A stretch of DNA of 64,000 nt from an uncultured Acetatifactor sp. (GCF_910585425.1 NZ_CAJUCP010000015.1:1-64000), one strand, 5' to 3'; positions 50,031-59,543 are shown, counted from the first letter of the stretch. The notes: generated from the sequence alone by a model not told the origin. Numbers and translations are program-made.

Positions 50031-50891
50031 CTATTCCGGGTTGGACTGCGTGTGCTTTTTGGCCGAGGCAAGGCGGGTCCTGTCCAGTTGGGACTTGACC
50101 TGCGTGTATTCGCTGCTCGCCACGGCGGTATAGAGGATATCGATAATGGTGAGCTGGCCGATTCGTGACCCCATGGCTCCGCTGCGCACCAGCGCGTCGG
50201 CGGAGGAGGAGTAAAGGCAGATGTCGGCGAGCTTGGCCAGGGGATTTTTGGAATATTTGGTCAGGCTGATCAGGGTGGCAGGGGTCTGCCTGACGATGTC
50301 GGCAGTCTCCAGGATGTCCTTGGTGTTGCCTGAATAGGAGATCAGCACTGCCACATCCCCCATGGAGAGCTGGGAGGCATTCAGAATCTGCTGGTGCGGG
50401 TCGTTGGTAGACATGGACAGCTTGTTGATGCGGACGAATTTATTATAGGCGTCCATGGCTACGTGGCCGGAGGAACCGATGCCGTAAAAGTCCACCCGCC
50501 TGGCAGCGATCATGGCGGCCACGGCCCGCTCCAGCTCTCCCAGCTCCAGCACGGCCATGGTATTTTCGATGGCGTGCATGTCGTTGGCGCAGACAGCGTT
50601 CATCACCGCCTCCACGGAGCTGCCCGGGCGGATATCACCGTACTCCTCAGCGGAGGAAGACTGGACAATGTCGATGGACAGATCCCTGGAGAACGCCTTG
50701 TATCCATTGTAGCCGGCGCTTTTGCACAGCCGGACCACGGTGGAGATGCTGGTATCGCAGGCATTGGCCAGCTCGGCGATGGACATATTGACCACTTCGG
50801 AGGGGAATTCGATGATGAACTGCGCAAGTACCTTTTCCTTGGAAGTAAGGGTATTTAACATTTCTTTCAGCTTGAATCGACAATTGGCCAT
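50031..50891 (-). CDS. RpiR-family transcriptional regulator (286 aa)
   Basis: An N-terminal HTH-6 domain (residues 1-77) has VVNMSIAELANACDTSISTV and RLCKSAGYNGYKAFSRDL. The C-terminal SIS domain (about 120-260) has VDFYGIGSSGHVAMDAYNKF and VAVLISYSGNTKDILETADI. SIS-domain regulators of this family sense phosphosugars. The ATG follows CGGAGGTGCCGGT. It lies between the ROK kinase and the isomerase and is likely the local regulator, sensing the kinase or isomerase product. Confidence 0.93.
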   Translation of the reverse strand: MANCRFKLKEMLNTLTSKEKVLAQFIIEFPSEVVNMSIAELANACDTSISTVVRLCKSAGYNGYKAFSRDLSIDIVQSSSAEEYGDIRPGSSVEAVMNAVCANDMHAIENTMAVLELGELERAVAAMIAARRVDFYGIGSSGHVAMDAYNKFVRINKLSMSTNDPHQQILNASQLSMGDVAVLISYSGNTKDILETADIVRQTPATLISLTKYSKNPLAKLADICLYSSSADALVRSGAMGSRIGQLTIIDILYTAVASSEYTQVKSQLDRTRLASAKKHTQSNPE

Positions 50892-51038
50892 ACCGGCACC
50901 TCCGTAATGTGGTATATTCGTGTAAGATATGCATTATTGTAGCATAGGACGGCAAAAAAAGCCATATGTTTATGCCCGCGCCCTGCCCATGCCGCCCGCC
51001 CCGTCCAGGCCGGGTACAGGGGATTGGGCAGGGCCTGG

Positions 51039-51974
51039 TCAGCCGCAGACGGTCAGTTCCGGCGCATATCTGGCAGCCCCGAACAGGGGGCTCAGGTCGA
51101 TGTCCTTAGCCGGGATGGCACGGATGCCGGCAGGAGAAAGGACGGCTCCAAGCTGTGGCAGGAAAAGGTCGGCCGACTTGGAGATGGCGCCGCCCAACAG
51201 GACGGTGTCGGACTGGCATTCCCGCAGCACCGGCAGCAGGATACGGCCCAGATGGAGGCCGGTGTCCTGGAAGGCCTCCAGGGCCATGGCGTCCCCCGCT
51301 CTGGCCAGTCCGGCGATTTCGGCTACCGTCAGTTCAGGGCTGGCGCCTTGCGACCGTTCCAGATACCTGTTCAGGATGCCCCGCTTGGATACGTAGCTTT
51401 CGCCGGTGCTCCTGAGATAAGGGCGGGAATAGAGAACCACGGCAGGGCCGCCCATGGGATTCTGCCGGATTTTCCCGTCGCGCATGCAGGCGAAGCCCAA
51501 TCCCGTGCCTATGGTGACGCCACAGAGGCGCCTGCCGGGAGGAGCTGAAAGGCCTGCGCCCAGAAGGAAGGCCGTGGAATCATGGAGGAAGGACACCTGG
51601 CAGTCCTTTCCGATGCTTTCCTGCAGGACAGGAGACAGCGGGACTCCATATATTTCTTGAAATTTATGCCGCATCAGGCTGCAGCCCGCCATATAATCAA
51701 AGGGGCCTGGCGTACAGACAGCCGCGCGGAGGATGGAGAGGCCTGCGCGGGAGGCCAGGTCGGACGCTTTTCGCCCCAAGGCCCTGTAGGCAGAGAGGAT
51801 TTCCTCCCTGCCGCCGTCGGAGCGCACATCCACGGAGAAGAAGCTGCGGCGTACCCATTCCGCGCATTCTTCTGCATTTCTGGTATGCGGCCCTGCCGGA
51901 ATCAGGGCTGCCTTTAAGGAGGTCCCGCCAGCGTCCACCGCCAGGATACAGGAATCAGAGCGTGTCATTTTCAT
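51039..51974 (-). CDS. ROK-family sugar kinase (311 aa)
   Basis: An actin-fold kinase with the phosphate-binding motifs ILAVDAGGTSLKAAL and LCGVTIGTGLGFACM and a C-terminal VLLGGAISKSADLFLPQL. The cysteine-rich zinc motif that marks many ROK glucokinases (CxCGxxGC) is not visible; the corresponding region reads TGESYVSKRGILNRY. It therefore may be a divergent sugar or amino-sugar kinase. The start overlaps the upstream gene by 20 bases, implying translational coupling. Confidence 0.83.
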   Translation of the reverse strand: MKMTRSDSCILAVDAGGTSLKAALIPAGPHTRNAEECAEWVRRSFFSVDVRSDGGREEILSAYRALGRKASDLASRAGLSILRAAVCTPGPFDYMAGCSLMRHKFQEIYGVPLSPVLQESIGKDCQVSFLHDSTAFLLGAGLSAPPGRRLCGVTIGTGLGFACMRDGKIRQNPMGGPAVVLYSRPYLRSTGESYVSKRGILNRYLERSQGASPELTVAEIAGLARAGDAMALEAFQDTGLHLGRILLPVLRECQSDTVLLGGAISKSADLFLPQLGAVLSPAGIRAIPAKDIDLSPLFGAARYAPELTVCG

Positions 51975-53808
51975 ATCCTTCTTTCAACAATGTCTTGTGC
52001 ATGGTCACTACGCCCACACCTAAATTGACTGCCTCATAAGCGCCGAAGCCTGCCGGTACGATGACTATCTCCAGATAATCCTGGATGAAAAATCTGTCGG
52101 GATTTGTCAGGGAGCGGATGATGCAGCGCTCGCCCTCCGCCAGCACGAGGACGTGGAACCGGTCTGTGGCTTCGTCGGTATAGCGCTTGGAAAAGCGCAC
52201 GTTGCGCAGGCTGAAATAAATCAGGTCATGCTGGCCCACGATGGTCTCCGTGAAGTCCTCCGTCCTGCGGATGACGCGGGGGCGCTGCACCAGATTTTCG
52301 GACACCCATTCCGCGTTGCGGCCGTACTCCAGCACCTGTTCCCCATGATGGCTATGGATGGGGCGGGGGTTGCCGTCCAGATCCCTGCGCAGGTAGTCGT
52401 ACATTTTGTAGGTATAGGAACCTACGGTCAGGCTGCCGATTTCCAGTATGACCTGATTGCGGCCGGAGGCATGGATGGTGCCTGCGGGGAGCAGAAACTG
52501 CATACCCGGCCTGGAGGGGACGGAATTGATGTACCTGTCGTGGTCAAAGGGGACCTTGTCCTGCTCGGCACGTCTGACACAGGAAAGGAATTCCTCTTTG
52601 TCAAGGCCGTTTGCGAAGCCGCAGTAGGTCCTGGCCTCCTGTCCGGCCACGAGGACGTAATAGCTCTCGTCCTGCCTGCCCAGCTCATTATTGTGGGCCT
52701 GCACATAGGCCCTGCCAGGGTGGACCTGTATGGACATGTTGCCGCTGGCGTGGTAGGTATCGTCGTAATTGAAGCGGATCGGGAAGTAGCCGTGGAACTT
52801 TTCGGCCACCTTTTCGCCCATCAGCCTGGCCCCTGCAATCTGTACGAAGAAATAGAAGGGGAATTCCATCTCGAATGAGTCCATGGCCGCCACGATGGAT
52901 ACCTCCATGGGAATCAGGTCGAAGACCCAGGCGCAGTTCTTCATTTCGGGGGGAAGGCGGCGCAGACGGTGCACATAATAACCGCCCCATACGCCTTCCA
53001 GATACACCGGACGGCACCGCAGAGGATAGGATGCCATCAGTTCGAACAGCTCCTTGAGGCGTGCCACGCTGATCATCTGGATTTGGTCAGGATGGTCGCC
53101 GGTGAGGTAATACTCCACGATTTCGTCCCGAACCACCTCCTGGCGGAGGGGGAAACTGGCTTCGAAATCTACATAATAACTATGGCGGAGCATCATACTA
53201 TAAGTGTCTCTTTCTTTCATGCCCAGATTGCCGCATTTCCCGGAACGGATATTGAGGATTGTCCTTTTTTGTGTCATATCCATATAGATTTTCAGGTCGC
53301 CGTATCCGCGGAGCTCAGGAATCAGGGCGCCGTTTCCGTAGAAGAGGAGAAGCCCTCTGCCCTCCCTCTGAAACGCTTCCAGCCTGTCGGCGGCCCGGGC
53401 TGTCCGGTCAGGCTCCATCAGCCCCTGCAATCCCCCTTCGTAGAGGCGGCCGAAGAGAAGCACAGGGTCATGCTCCCTGTCCTCCGGCAGATAAGGGAGC
53501 AGCCGCCGGTGCAGGACATCGCTGTCCGCCCACAGGCTGTCGGTGGAGAGGGTGCTCACCGGTATCCCGCGCAGGGATGCCTGGATGGAAATCTGCCCTA
53601 TGAGCTGGGTGAACGGGGCGCTGATGAAACCATCGAGGATCAGGATGCATCTGTCCTTTTGGGCAATCACCGCGGCTGCATCGGATACGAGCTTTTTGGA
53701 CGTGTCAGGCGTAGTCTGGGTCACGGAGCGGCAGAAGGCCTCGTCCATTGGCATGGGGTTGACGGCTTTCGGGTCGTCGTAGGGATATGGATTGAACATG
53801 AAACTCAT
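51955..53808 (-). CDS. Class I mannose-6-phosphate-isomerase-like protein (617 aa)
   Basis: The C-terminal half has cupin and PMI features: SIQVHPGRAYVQAHNNELG, then QFLLPAGTIHASGRNQVILE, with His residues suited to a zinc site. The N-terminal third has ILILDGFISAPFTQLIGQIS and resembles a P-loop-free kinase-like or uridine-kinase-like region without a clear Walker A. At 617 residues it is much longer than normal PMI (about 310), as in the large CpsB/ManA-like proteins of Lachnospiraceae sugar clusters. The ATG follows AAAGGAGGATATCATC. It heads the minus-strand operon and diverges from the second ABC importer. Confidence 0.75.
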   Translation of the reverse strand: MSFMFNPYPYDDPKAVNPMPMDEAFCRSVTQTTPDTSKKLVSDAAAVIAQKDRCILILDGFISAPFTQLIGQISIQASLRGIPVSTLSTDSLWADSDVLHRRLLPYLPEDREHDPVLLFGRLYEGGLQGLMEPDRTARAADRLEAFQREGRGLLLFYGNGALIPELRGYGDLKIYMDMTQKRTILNIRSGKCGNLGMKERDTYSMMLRHSYYVDFEASFPLRQEVVRDEIVEYYLTGDHPDQIQMISVARLKELFELMASYPLRCRPVYLEGVWGGYYVHRLRRLPPEMKNCAWVFDLIPMEVSIVAAMDSFEMEFPFYFFVQIAGARLMGEKVAEKFHGYFPIRFNYDDTYHASGNMSIQVHPGRAYVQAHNNELGRQDESYYVLVAGQEARTYCGFANGLDKEEFLSCVRRAEQDKVPFDHDRYINSVPSRPGMQFLLPAGTIHASGRNQVILEIGSLTVGSYTYKMYDYLRRDLDGNPRPIHSHHGEQVLEYGRNAEWVSENLVQRPRVIRRTEDFTETIVGQHDLIYFSLRNVRFSKRYTDEATDRFHVLVLAEGERCIIRSLTNPDRFFIQDYLEIVIVPAGFGAYEAVNLGVGVVTMHKTLLKEGYENDTL

Positions 53809-53904
53809 GATGATATCCTCCTTTCGTTATTATGCGCTTTGCGGCGTCCCGGATCCTGTGCCCGGATATGCCGCTGTGCTCATCATTGTTTGCCTGTACT
53901 TTGT

Positions 53905-53933
53905 ATTTTATCTCAATTCACGCCAAGATGCAA
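53905..53933 (-). promoter_or_regulatory. Promoter of the minus-strand sugar operon
   Basis: On the minus strand TTGCAT (53928-53933) and TAAAAT (53905-53910) are 17 bases apart, 97 bases before the start codon. Confidence 0.65.
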
Positions 53934-53939
53934 TAAAAA

Positions 53940-53965
53940 TATCAAAAATAAATATCAAAAATAAA
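53940..53965 (+). repeat. Two adjacent 13-bp repeats in the divergent regulatory gap
   Basis: TATCAAAAATAAA occurs twice in tandem (53940-53952 and 53953-53965) between the two divergent promoters. It may be a regulator site or simple AT-rich slippage. The 472-base gap between 53809 and 54280 otherwise holds only the two promoters. Confidence 0.5.
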
Positions 53966-54124
53966 TATATAAAAAGAAAATATTGGAGCATGGCAAGGCA
54001 GAAAACACGGATAAATGCATTAAAAACGGTGTAAACGAGGCTTATACAATATGAATACAAGGCGGAAAGAATAATAAGAATGCAAAAACATGTCAAAAAT
54101 ATACGATAAAAATGACAAAAACAG

Positions 54125-54153
54125 TTGACATTTGTAGAGGGTGCATATATAAT
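54125..54153 (+). promoter_or_regulatory. Perfect-consensus promoter of ABC importer 2
   Basis: TTGACA (54125-54130) and TATAAT (54148-54153) with a 17-base spacer, an exact sigma-A consensus. Expression is therefore probably limited by a repressor rather than dependent on an activator. Confidence 0.85.
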
Positions 54154-54280
54154 TATAAATACTTCTAGGAGAAACGCTGAAAACCAGCATCAATGATTAA
54201 CAGGAAGGAGGAAATTTGGGGCTTCGTGGAAACGAATGGTGCAGATTGTCAATCAAAAAATGGGAAAGAAAGGAAAAAAT

Positions 54281-56011
54281 ATGAAGAAAAATAAAATGAT
54301 GATCATGGCAAAGGTTCTGCCGATTGCGCTTTGCACAGTGCTGCTGGCTGCCTGTGGGGACAGTGGAAGCGATGAGAGCGCCGGCACGAATGAGAATGTG
54401 GGCGCCGGTACTGACGCCGGTAAGGAAAGCGAAGAGGGAGATGCCGCAGAGGAGTCCGGAACAGAGGATTCTGCGACGCTGACAGTCTGGGTGCCGGAGA
54501 GTATCCGTATCGAGGACTGGAATACCAACGACATGACCCTTTGGCTGGAGGAGCAGGGCGGGTTTGATCTGAATATTGTCACATTGCCTGCGGACGGCTT
54601 CTCGGAGAAGGTAAACATGTCCCTGAGCGCAGGGGACATCGGGGATCTTCCGGATGTGATACTGGGTAACTTCGGCGATTCTGCCGTGTGGAGCTGGGCG
54701 CAGGCCGGGTCGGTCGTTTCCCTGACAGATTACTATAATGATCCGGATAAGACGCCGAACATAAGGAAAGCGTATGAGCGGACAGGTGTGGATTATACAA
54801 AGCAGATCACTTCCCCTGACGGCAATATCTATGGGGTGGCGACGCTGAACCAGTCCTATGGCAATGAATACCCGGACAAGCTCTGGATCTATAAGCCCTG
54901 GCTGGATGCCCTGGACCGGGAAGTACCCACCACCACGGAGGAATTCCGCGAGCTGCTGAAGCTGGTGAGCACCACGGATTTGAATGGAAACGGCAAGGCG
55001 GATGAAATCGGGATGGCAGGGGCCAGACTGGGAGGTTCCGGGTACGGCGGATATGCCAGGGTTTTGATGAATGCATTCGAGTATACGGGCGATGTCTGCT
55101 ACAGGACAGTGAAGGACGGTGTCATCGGCGCTGCCTATACGACGGACGAATGGAAAGAGGGGCTTTCCTATATAAAGGAAATGTTTTCTGAGAATCTGAT
55201 TCTCGGCCAAAGCCTGAGCATGGGGGACGACGAATTCAAGACCCTGATCAACAGCGACGAGCCTGTAGTATTCTCCTTTGCGTATTTCGCACCGGACATG
55301 ATCGCCTCCGGATCGGACCGCGCGAATGAATACATTGCCATCGATACGCTGGCAGGCCCTGGCGGTGTGAATTATGCCACCTATCGCCCCACGGTAGCGA
55401 ATATATCTCTGCTCGTCACCGCGAACTGCAAAAATCCGGAGGCGGCCTTTAAGCTGGGGGATCTGATGAGCAGCGAATATATCGGCATCTCCCAGCGCTG
55501 GGGGAAGGAAGGCGTGAACTGGGATTACGCTGAGAATGTGGACGATATGAGCACATTTTCCGAGCCGCTCAACGGCTTTGAACCCTCGATTGCCACATAT
55601 GACGACGCCAGCTTCTGGAGCGGCACTGAAGTGGCGAACTATAGCTGGCGCCAGACAGGGCCGTATGTACGCCAGTACGGCATTGCCTGCGGCGTAGTGA
55701 TTCCCACAGAAGGCGGAAGCGGCGACCCTTATACGGAGAACCTAAACGCGGCATGGATTCTGTACCAGACCAGCGGCCACCAGCCGGAGGAAGTGATCCC
55801 CAAGCTGATACTGACGGAAGAAGAGACAAAGGCGATCGGTGAGGTGGAGAGCAATCTTGTCAAATATGTGGAAGAATGCTGGGCCGGCTTTGTGACAGGC
55901 AGTATGGACATTGACGGCCAGTGGGACGGATATCTGGAGGAGCTGGACAAAATCGGACTGCAGGAATACCTCAGCGTGGTTCAGACCGCATATGACCGTA
56001 TGTACAAATAG
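54281..56011 (+). CDS. Extracellular solute-binding lipoprotein of ABC importer 2
   Basis: A 576-residue LplA-type binding lipoprotein. The signal MKKNKMMIMAKVLPIALCTV leads to lipobox LLAAC, with lipidated Cys near residue 26. A Gly/Ser/Glu-rich linker runs to about residue 65. The mature region starts ATLTVWVPESIRIEDW. ATG 54281 follows GAAAGGAAAAAAT; ATGs at 54236 and 54260 are also in frame. Two permeases and a GH39 enzyme follow, so the ligand is probably a plant- or host-glycan oligosaccharide. No ATPase is encoded locally. Confidence 0.9.
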   Translation: MKKNKMMIMAKVLPIALCTVLLAACGDSGSDESAGTNENVGAGTDAGKESEEGDAAEESGTEDSATLTVWVPESIRIEDWNTNDMTLWLEEQGGFDLNIVTLPADGFSEKVNMSLSAGDIGDLPDVILGNFGDSAVWSWAQAGSVVSLTDYYNDPDKTPNIRKAYERTGVDYTKQITSPDGNIYGVATLNQSYGNEYPDKLWIYKPWLDALDREVPTTTEEFRELLKLVSTTDLNGNGKADEIGMAGARLGGSGYGGYARVLMNAFEYTGDVCYRTVKDGVIGAAYTTDEWKEGLSYIKEMFSENLILGQSLSMGDDEFKTLINSDEPVVFSFAYFAPDMIASGSDRANEYIAIDTLAGPGGVNYATYRPTVANISLLVTANCKNPEAAFKLGDLMSSEYIGISQRWGKEGVNWDYAENVDDMSTFSEPLNGFEPSIATYDDASFWSGTEVANYSWRQTGPYVRQYGIACGVVIPTEGGSGDPYTENLNAAWILYQTSGHQPEEVIPKLILTEEETKAIGEVESNLVKYVEECWAGFVTGSMDIDGQWDGYLEELDKIGLQEYLSVVQTAYDRMYK

Positions 56012-56031
56012 GCGATGTGGACAGATAGATG

Positions 56032-56060
56032 GGGCACCTGAACGATAGCGACAGGTGCCC
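56032..56060 (+). terminator. Intercistronic hairpin between binding protein and permease
   Basis: GGGCACCTG (56032-56040) pairs with CAGGTGCCC (56052-56060). It has the same position and a similar GGGCACC stem as the hairpin in importer 1 and lacks a good T-run. It probably limits permease expression or protects the upstream mRNA. Confidence 0.7.
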
Positions 56061-56087
56061 TGAATTCCTTAAGTCAGGAGGTTTTAG

Positions 56088-57026
56088 GTGAAGCGAGACA
56101 AAGTAAGGCGCAGAAAGCTGATGCTGATCATAAGGCGGGACTGGCAGTTGTACCTGTTTTTGCTGCTGCCGTTGGCTTATATTGTTATCTTTAAGTATGT
56201 CCCTATGCTGGGGCTGCAGATCGCTTTCCGGGACTATACCCCGAAGGGCGGAATCTGGGGAAGCGAATGGGTGGGATTGGACAATGTCATCAAATTCATG
56301 GAATCCTATCAGTTCGGGAGGGTCGTGAGGAATACTTTTCTGCTCTCTGTATATGGATTGACCCTGAATACGGTGATTCCCATTGCGTTTGCGCTGATAT
56401 ACAATTGTATTGAACTTCCGCGTTTCAAAAAGGTTTCCCAGACCATCGTGACCCTGCCCCATTTTATTTCCGTTGTCGTCCTGGTGGGCATCATGATGCA
56501 GCTTCTGAACAGCAGGACCGGCATCTATGGGATTCTATATGAAAAAATCACAGGCCAGTACCCGGGCGATCTGTTCGGGAACCCTGATGCCTTCCGCCAT
56601 CTGTATGTGTGGAGCAGCGTCTGGCAGGGATTTGGCTGGAACGCCATCATCTATATCGCGACTCTGTCAGGTGTGGACATGGGGCTTCATGAGGCGGCCC
56701 AGTTGGACGGCGCCTCCAGGCTGCAGCGGATATGGCATGTGGACCTGCCCCATCTGAAGCCTACCATTGTCATACTGCTCATTATGAATGTGGGGCGCAT
56801 CATGTCGGTCGGCTTCGAAAAGGCGTTTCTGATGCAGAACACCCTGAACCTGCAATATTCCGAATTGATATCCACATATGTATACCGTGTAGGCCTGGCT
56901 GCATCCTATGGAAGCAACTTCTCTTATGCTGCTGCTGTCGATATGTTCAACTCTGCTTTGAACCTGATTCTTGTCCTGTGTGCGAACACGGTCTCGAAAC
57001 GGGTATCGGAGACGAGCCTGTGGTAA
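56088..57026 (+). CDS. ABC sugar permease, LplB type (importer 2), GTG start
   Basis: A 312-residue permease starting at GTG 56088 after GGAGGTTTTAG. It has helices such as LYLFLLLPLAYIVIFKYVPM, the EAA loop HEAAQLDGASRLQRIWHVDL and the C-terminal RVSETSLW. It is closely similar in plan to the permease at 30975. It is followed after 11 bases by the second permease. Confidence 0.93.
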   Translation: MKRDKVRRRKLMLIIRRDWQLYLFLLLPLAYIVIFKYVPMLGLQIAFRDYTPKGGIWGSEWVGLDNVIKFMESYQFGRVVRNTFLLSVYGLTLNTVIPIAFALIYNCIELPRFKKVSQTIVTLPHFISVVVLVGIMMQLLNSRTGIYGILYEKITGQYPGDLFGNPDAFRHLYVWSSVWQGFGWNAIIYIATLSGVDMGLHEAAQLDGASRLQRIWHVDLPHLKPTIVILLIMNVGRIMSVGFEKAFLMQNTLNLQYSELISTYVYRVGLAASYGSNFSYAAAVDMFNSALNLILVLCANTVSKRVSETSLW

Positions 57027-57037
57027 GGGGGGAGAAA

Positions 57038-57949
57038 ATGCGGAAAAACAAAGTTTTGGCCAAACGCTCCCATAAGTACATGGGGGACAGGGTGTTCCAC
57101 GCGGTGTCGGTATGCATTGTGGCAGCGCTGACCCTTATCGTGTTCCTGCCTTTGCTGAATGTGGTGTCGTCCTCCCTCTCCTCGTCTTCGGCCATCAACG
57201 CGGGAAAAGTATTGCTGTGGCCGGTGGAGTTCACGCTTGAAAATTACGGGACGATCCTGAAGTACAAATCGGTATGGATTGGCTACCGGAATACGGTTTT
57301 CTATACGGTCTTTGGCACTTTCATCAATGTAGCCATGACGATGTTCTGCGCGTACCCGCTGTCCCAGAGGAGGTTTTCCGGCAGAAAGGCGGTCAATCTG
57401 CTGTTGTTCTTTACCATGATTTTCAGCGGGGGGATGATTCCTGCCTATATCCTGGTCAGGGATCTGCATCTGATGAACAAGATTTGGGCAATTCTGCTGC
57501 CCGGTGCCATGAGCGTATATAATGTCATGATCACGCGCAACTTCATTGAATCCACGATTCCTGACGAGCTGGAAGATGCGGCCCGCATAGACGGCTGTTC
57601 TCCCGCCAAATATTTCCTTTATTTCATCATGCCGCTGTCAAAGACGATCATAGCGGTGATCGCCATGTATTATGCGGTTGACCATTGGAATAATTACTTT
57701 AGCGCGTTCATGTATCTGACGGACAGAAATCTGTATCCATTGCAGCTGTTTCTGCGCGATATCCTGATCAACAGCACCTTTGATTCCAGCGTGGTGTCGG
57801 ATCCGGAGACGGCCAGGGCGGTGCAGGGGCTGGCGCAGACGCTGAAATATGTCGTGATCGTTGTTTCCACGCTGCCGCTGATGTGTATTTATCCCTTTGT
57901 GCAGAAGTATTTTGTGAAGGGTGTCATGATTGGATCGGTAAAAGGGTAA
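57038..57949 (+). CDS. ABC sugar permease, LplC/YtcP type (importer 2)
   Basis: A 303-residue permease. It shows AALTLIVFLPLLNVVSSSLS near the N-terminus, EDAARIDGCSPAKYFLYFIM at the EAA loop, and the KYFVKGVMIGSVKG ending typical of this subunit. ATG 57038 follows AAGGGGGGAGAAA. It is followed 25 bases later by a GH39 gene on the same strand, so transport and intracellular hydrolysis appear to be co-expressed. Confidence 0.93.
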   Translation: MRKNKVLAKRSHKYMGDRVFHAVSVCIVAALTLIVFLPLLNVVSSSLSSSSAINAGKVLLWPVEFTLENYGTILKYKSVWIGYRNTVFYTVFGTFINVAMTMFCAYPLSQRRFSGRKAVNLLLFFTMIFSGGMIPAYILVRDLHLMNKIWAILLPGAMSVYNVMITRNFIESTIPDELEDAARIDGCSPAKYFLYFIMPLSKTIIAVIAMYYAVDHWNNYFSAFMYLTDRNLYPLQLFLRDILINSTFDSSVVSDPETARAVQGLAQTLKYVVIVVSTLPLMCIYPFVQKYFVKGVMIGSVKG

Positions 57950-57974
57950 CCCGGATAAGGAGAGGAGATAAGGC

Positions 57975-59387
57975 ATGGAACGTTTGACGAAAATTGGTAA
58001 GATCGCACATAAAAAATCGGTTGAGATTCGGCATTCTAAAATAGGGCTCGGCTTTGAGAAGCTGGACCGGAATGTCTTTGAACCTGACAAGGCGTATCCC
58101 TTTGTGGCGGAATCCGGTGTGAAATGGGCCCGCCTGCAGTCCGGATGGCAACGGACGGAAGTGGAGAAGGGGGTATACGATTTTCGCTGGCTGGACGATA
58201 TCGTGGACCATATGCTGGCAGCGGGCGTAGAGCCCTGGATATGCCTGTGCTACGGGAATCAGCTCTATACAGAGCGGGCGAAGGAGGAATTTGGCGCAGT
58301 GGGATGTCCTCCTGTCGGTTCCGAGGAGGAGAGAAGGGCGTGGAGCAATTATGTGAAAGAGACGGCAGCCCATTTTAAGGGGCGGGTCCATTATTATGAG
58401 GTCTGGAATGAGCCGGACGGAAAGTGGTGCTGGAAACATGGACCGAACCCGGTGGAACTGGGCGAATTCACTGTGGCGACTGTGCGGGCATGTAAAGAGG
58501 CCGATCCCGATTGCGAGGTCATCGGCTTTGCCACCTGCTGCGTGGATGAGACGGATTTCCTGGAAGCGCTGTGCGAAACGGGCGTGTGCAGGGAGCTGGA
58601 CGGGATTTCCTATCACTGCTACCAGGTGGCGGACAGAGATTTCATAAGGATATATGATATTTATGACGGTATCCGGCAAAAGTACAATCCGTCCCTGAAG
58701 ATATTTCAGGGAGAGAGCGGCACGCAGTCCCGTTCGGATGGCTGCGGGGCCCTGCGGGGCGGTGCGTGGACGCCCGTCAAGCAGGCAAAGTTCCTGCTGC
58801 GCCACCTGATTGTAGACATTGCCTGCGGCGTGGAACTGACATCCTATTTTTCCTGTATGGACATGATTGAAGCGCTCAATGGCAAGGTGGGCGATGTGGG
58901 GTCCTATCTGGACTACGGCTATTTCGGCGTAGTGGGGGCAGATTTTGACGAAACAGGGAGAAGTACCGGCGAGTACACGCCCAAGCTTTCTTTTGGGGCA
59001 TTGCAGAACCTGACGAGCGTATTCTGCAATGACTACAGCATGGCTAAATTGCCCATACAGGGCACCATCCTGCCGTCGCAGCGCCTGCTGGAGGAGGACT
59101 ATGATTTCGGGAAGACGTTCCACTATGGTTTTTCCAAGCCCAATGGCTCTTTCGGCCTATGCTACTGGGTGGACAGGAACATTCTGACGGAAACCTATGA
59201 GGGCACGATATCCCTTCTGGTAAAGAAAGGTGCGCTGCCGGGGGATGTGCGAATTGCGGATCTGCTCACCGGCGATGTGTATGAGCTGCCAGAAGGGATG
59301 GTTCGGGAGGAGGATGAAGACGTGGTTTTAGTCAATCTTCCGGTCAAGGATTCTCCGCTGCTGCTGACCTTTGGAGATTTCCTCTGA
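57975..59387 (+). CDS. Glycoside hydrolase family 39-like enzyme (470 aa)
   Basis: A TIM-barrel glycosidase of clan GH-A. The acid/base motif YEVWNEPD has Glu146 and the nucleophile motif FQGESG has Glu247. Family 39 includes beta-xylosidases and alpha-iduronidases. There is no signal peptide, so it acts in the cytoplasm on imported oligosaccharide. The ATG follows GGAGAGGAGATAAGGC. It is the last gene of the importer-2 operon. The specificity is inferred from family only. Confidence 0.82.
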   Translation: MERLTKIGKIAHKKSVEIRHSKIGLGFEKLDRNVFEPDKAYPFVAESGVKWARLQSGWQRTEVEKGVYDFRWLDDIVDHMLAAGVEPWICLCYGNQLYTERAKEEFGAVGCPPVGSEEERRAWSNYVKETAAHFKGRVHYYEVWNEPDGKWCWKHGPNPVELGEFTVATVRACKEADPDCEVIGFATCCVDETDFLEALCETGVCRELDGISYHCYQVADRDFIRIYDIYDGIRQKYNPSLKIFQGESGTQSRSDGCGALRGGAWTPVKQAKFLLRHLIVDIACGVELTSYFSCMDMIEALNGKVGDVGSYLDYGYFGVVGADFDETGRSTGEYTPKLSFGALQNLTSVFCNDYSMAKLPIQGTILPSQRLLEEDYDFGKTFHYGFSKPNGSFGLCYWVDRNILTETYEGTISLLVKKGALPGDVRIADLLTGDVYELPEGMVREEDEDVVLVNLPVKDSPLLLTFGDFL

Positions 59388-59405
59388 TAGGGCGGGAAAG
59401 GGATT

Positions 59406-59492
59406 GCTGTCGTAAAACCAAACTTTCGGCAGAGTGCGGGACAGGAGGATATTGCCTCTGTACTGTGCGAAAAGAGACGGTTTTACGACAGC
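59406..59492. terminator. Long-range inverted repeat between convergent genes
   Basis: GCTGTCGTAAAACC (59406-59419) and GGTTTTACGACAGC (59479-59492) are perfect 14-bp complements 59 bases apart. It lies between GH39 and the convergent HAD gene and may act as a bidirectional terminator or be a small repeat element. Confidence 0.55.
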
Positions 59493-59543
59493 TATTTCGC
59501 TGTGTGCGGGAAACATGAATCAGGGGGCTTAAAAACGGATGGT

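Noticed and set aside
52969..53964. 331-codon plus-strand frame opposite the PMI-like gene
   Set aside because: The minus-strand gene has a ribosome site and cupin-type motifs and is coupled to the ROK kinase; the plus frame has neither start signal nor domain.
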